Positions 5,160 through 5,765 of a DNA stretch of 5,765 nt are shown one piece after another. This DNA comes from an uncultured Ruminococcus sp. (GTDB taxonomy: Bacteria; Bacillota; Clostridia; Oscillospirales; CAG-272), in assembly GCA_900551005.1 (NCBI GenBank), contig URUL01000110.1, forward strand, positions 1 to 5,765, written 5' to 3'. Position 1 is the first letter of the stretch. The number at the start of each line of letters is the position of its first letter. Under the pieces are notes generated by a model. It worked only from the letters and a program-made list of their open reading frames with translations, had not been told where the DNA came from and did no database searches. A program made the position numbers and the translations under genes.

Positions 5160-5765
5160 CTATTCTTCTAACGCTGCCTTCTGGCTGAGCGCCGCACGGA
5201 AATATGCGGGGTCGAATTTCGGCTTTCTATCATAGGTATATAAGCCGTTCATTTCCTGCTCGACATCGTAAAGCTGTGTATAGCAAAAGCCGACGATAAA
5301 CGGATTGAAGAGCAACGCTTCGGCAAGACCGCGAAAACGCGCGATGAATTCTTCCGGCGTCTCAGGCGCTTTGTCATATTCCCATGCGTCTGTCAAAACC
5401 GACTTATCCTCCACCCATTTTATGCCGCCGTATTCGCTTATGAATCGCGGAACCACCTTGTTTGTGGTATATTTCGGATTTGATACCGTCGTTTTGCCTT
5501 CCGCCACATCTATATAACGGAGACGGAACGTTTCGGGATTCTGATCGTAATCATGCCAATCCATGATATCCGTAGCGCCCTCTTTCATGACATGGGACCA
5601 GCCCGAAGAATCTATGACAGGTCTTGTCGGATCCAGTCTGCGTGTCAGATTTGCGATCTGCTCCATCAGCATAACGCCCGCAGGATTGCTCGAGCTTTCA
5701 TTGAAAGGACACCAACCGATCAAGGAAGGATGATTTCTATCGCGTTCTACCGCCTCGGACCACTC
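5160..5765 (-). CDS. Glycoside hydrolase family 2, C-terminal catalytic part (truncated by the window edge)
   Basis: At least 201 residues are visible; the frame is open to the edge, so the start and N-terminal sugar-binding and Ig-like domains lie beyond 5765. The fragment begins EWSEAVERDRNHPS and contains GH2 TIM-barrel landmarks: RNHPS (10-14), WCPFNE (18-23) with E23 as the expected acid/base, LDPTRPVIDSSGW (44-56), WHDY (70-73) and SEYGG (110-114) with E111 as the expected nucleophile. The stretch GFCYTQLYDVEQEMNG to YDRKPKF (159-184) is typical of the short GH2 subgroup. The protein ends about 17 residues after that motif, so it lacks the extra C-terminal domains of LacZ. The TTG at 5723-5721 is internal (leucine 15), not the start. 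Retaining hydrolysis of a beta-linked glycoside is expected; the exact sugar (galactoside, glucuronide or other) cannot be read from this part. Stop is TAG, followed by its own terminator. Confidence 0.92.
   Translation of the reverse strand, partial: EWSEAVERDRNHPSLIGWCPFNESSSNPAGVMLMEQIANLTRRLDPTRPVIDSSGWSHVMKEGATDIMDWHDYDQNPETFRLRYIDVAEGKTTVSNPKYTTNKVVPRFISEYGGIKWVEDKSVLTDAWEYDKAPETPEEFIARFRGLAEALLFNPFIVGFCYTQLYDVEQEMNGLYTYDRKPKFDPAYFRAALSQKAALEE

Noticed and set aside
1..5765. tRNA, rRNA, CRISPR array, insertion sequence or attachment site
   Set aside because: Both strands were read for cloverleaf cores, regularly spaced repeats, transposase motifs and long terminal inverted repeats; none was found.

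Overview
The window reads as ordinary chromosomal sequence from a Gram-positive, low-to-mid GC anaerobe. It is most likely a Clostridia-class Bacillota, possibly from an animal gut. The reasons are a SpoVB-type flippase, a YitT-family membrane protein, a DUF1934 (YwiB-like) protein, strong Shine-Dalgarno sites, near-consensus sigma-A promoters and a GH2 glycosidase of a kind common in gut fibre degraders. All visible genes use the standard code. The taxonomic call is inference; there is no rRNA or other marker gene to anchor it.

Layout, left to right. Positions 1-132 hold no gene. They contain a very strong leftward promoter (TTGACA, 17-base spacer, extended -10 TATACT) preceded by a ladder of A-tracts in helical phase; its target lies outside the window. 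Positions 133-2216 hold two leftward genes, gpmI (cofactor-independent phosphoglycerate mutase) and a small DUF1934 gene. They overlap by four bases (ATGA) and are driven by a perfect-consensus promoter at 2260-2288. The transcript probably ends at a hairpin built into the DUF1934 stop codon. Positions 2315-3244 hold a leftward YitT-family gene with its own strong ribosome binding site. A 79-base gap separates it from the divergent SpoVB-like flippase (3324-4883, rightward), which appears to start at TTG. The convergent gap 4884-5159 carries two hairpin terminators, one for the flippase and one for the gene to the right. The right edge (5160 to beyond 5765) is the C-terminal part of a leftward GH2 glycoside hydrolase with both catalytic glutamates visible.

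How the genes relate: gpmI and DUF1934 form a translationally coupled pair and are the only genes here with a clear operon link. yitT, the flippase and the GH2 gene look like independent neighbours (divergent, then convergent). I see no defence system, mobile element, CRISPR array, tRNA or rRNA, and no evidence of a previously undescribed multi-gene system. The points most worth checking are the phased A-tract promoter at the left edge, the stop-codon hairpin of the DUF1934 gene, the gpmI-DUF1934 coupling and the altered catalytic-serine motif of GpmI.
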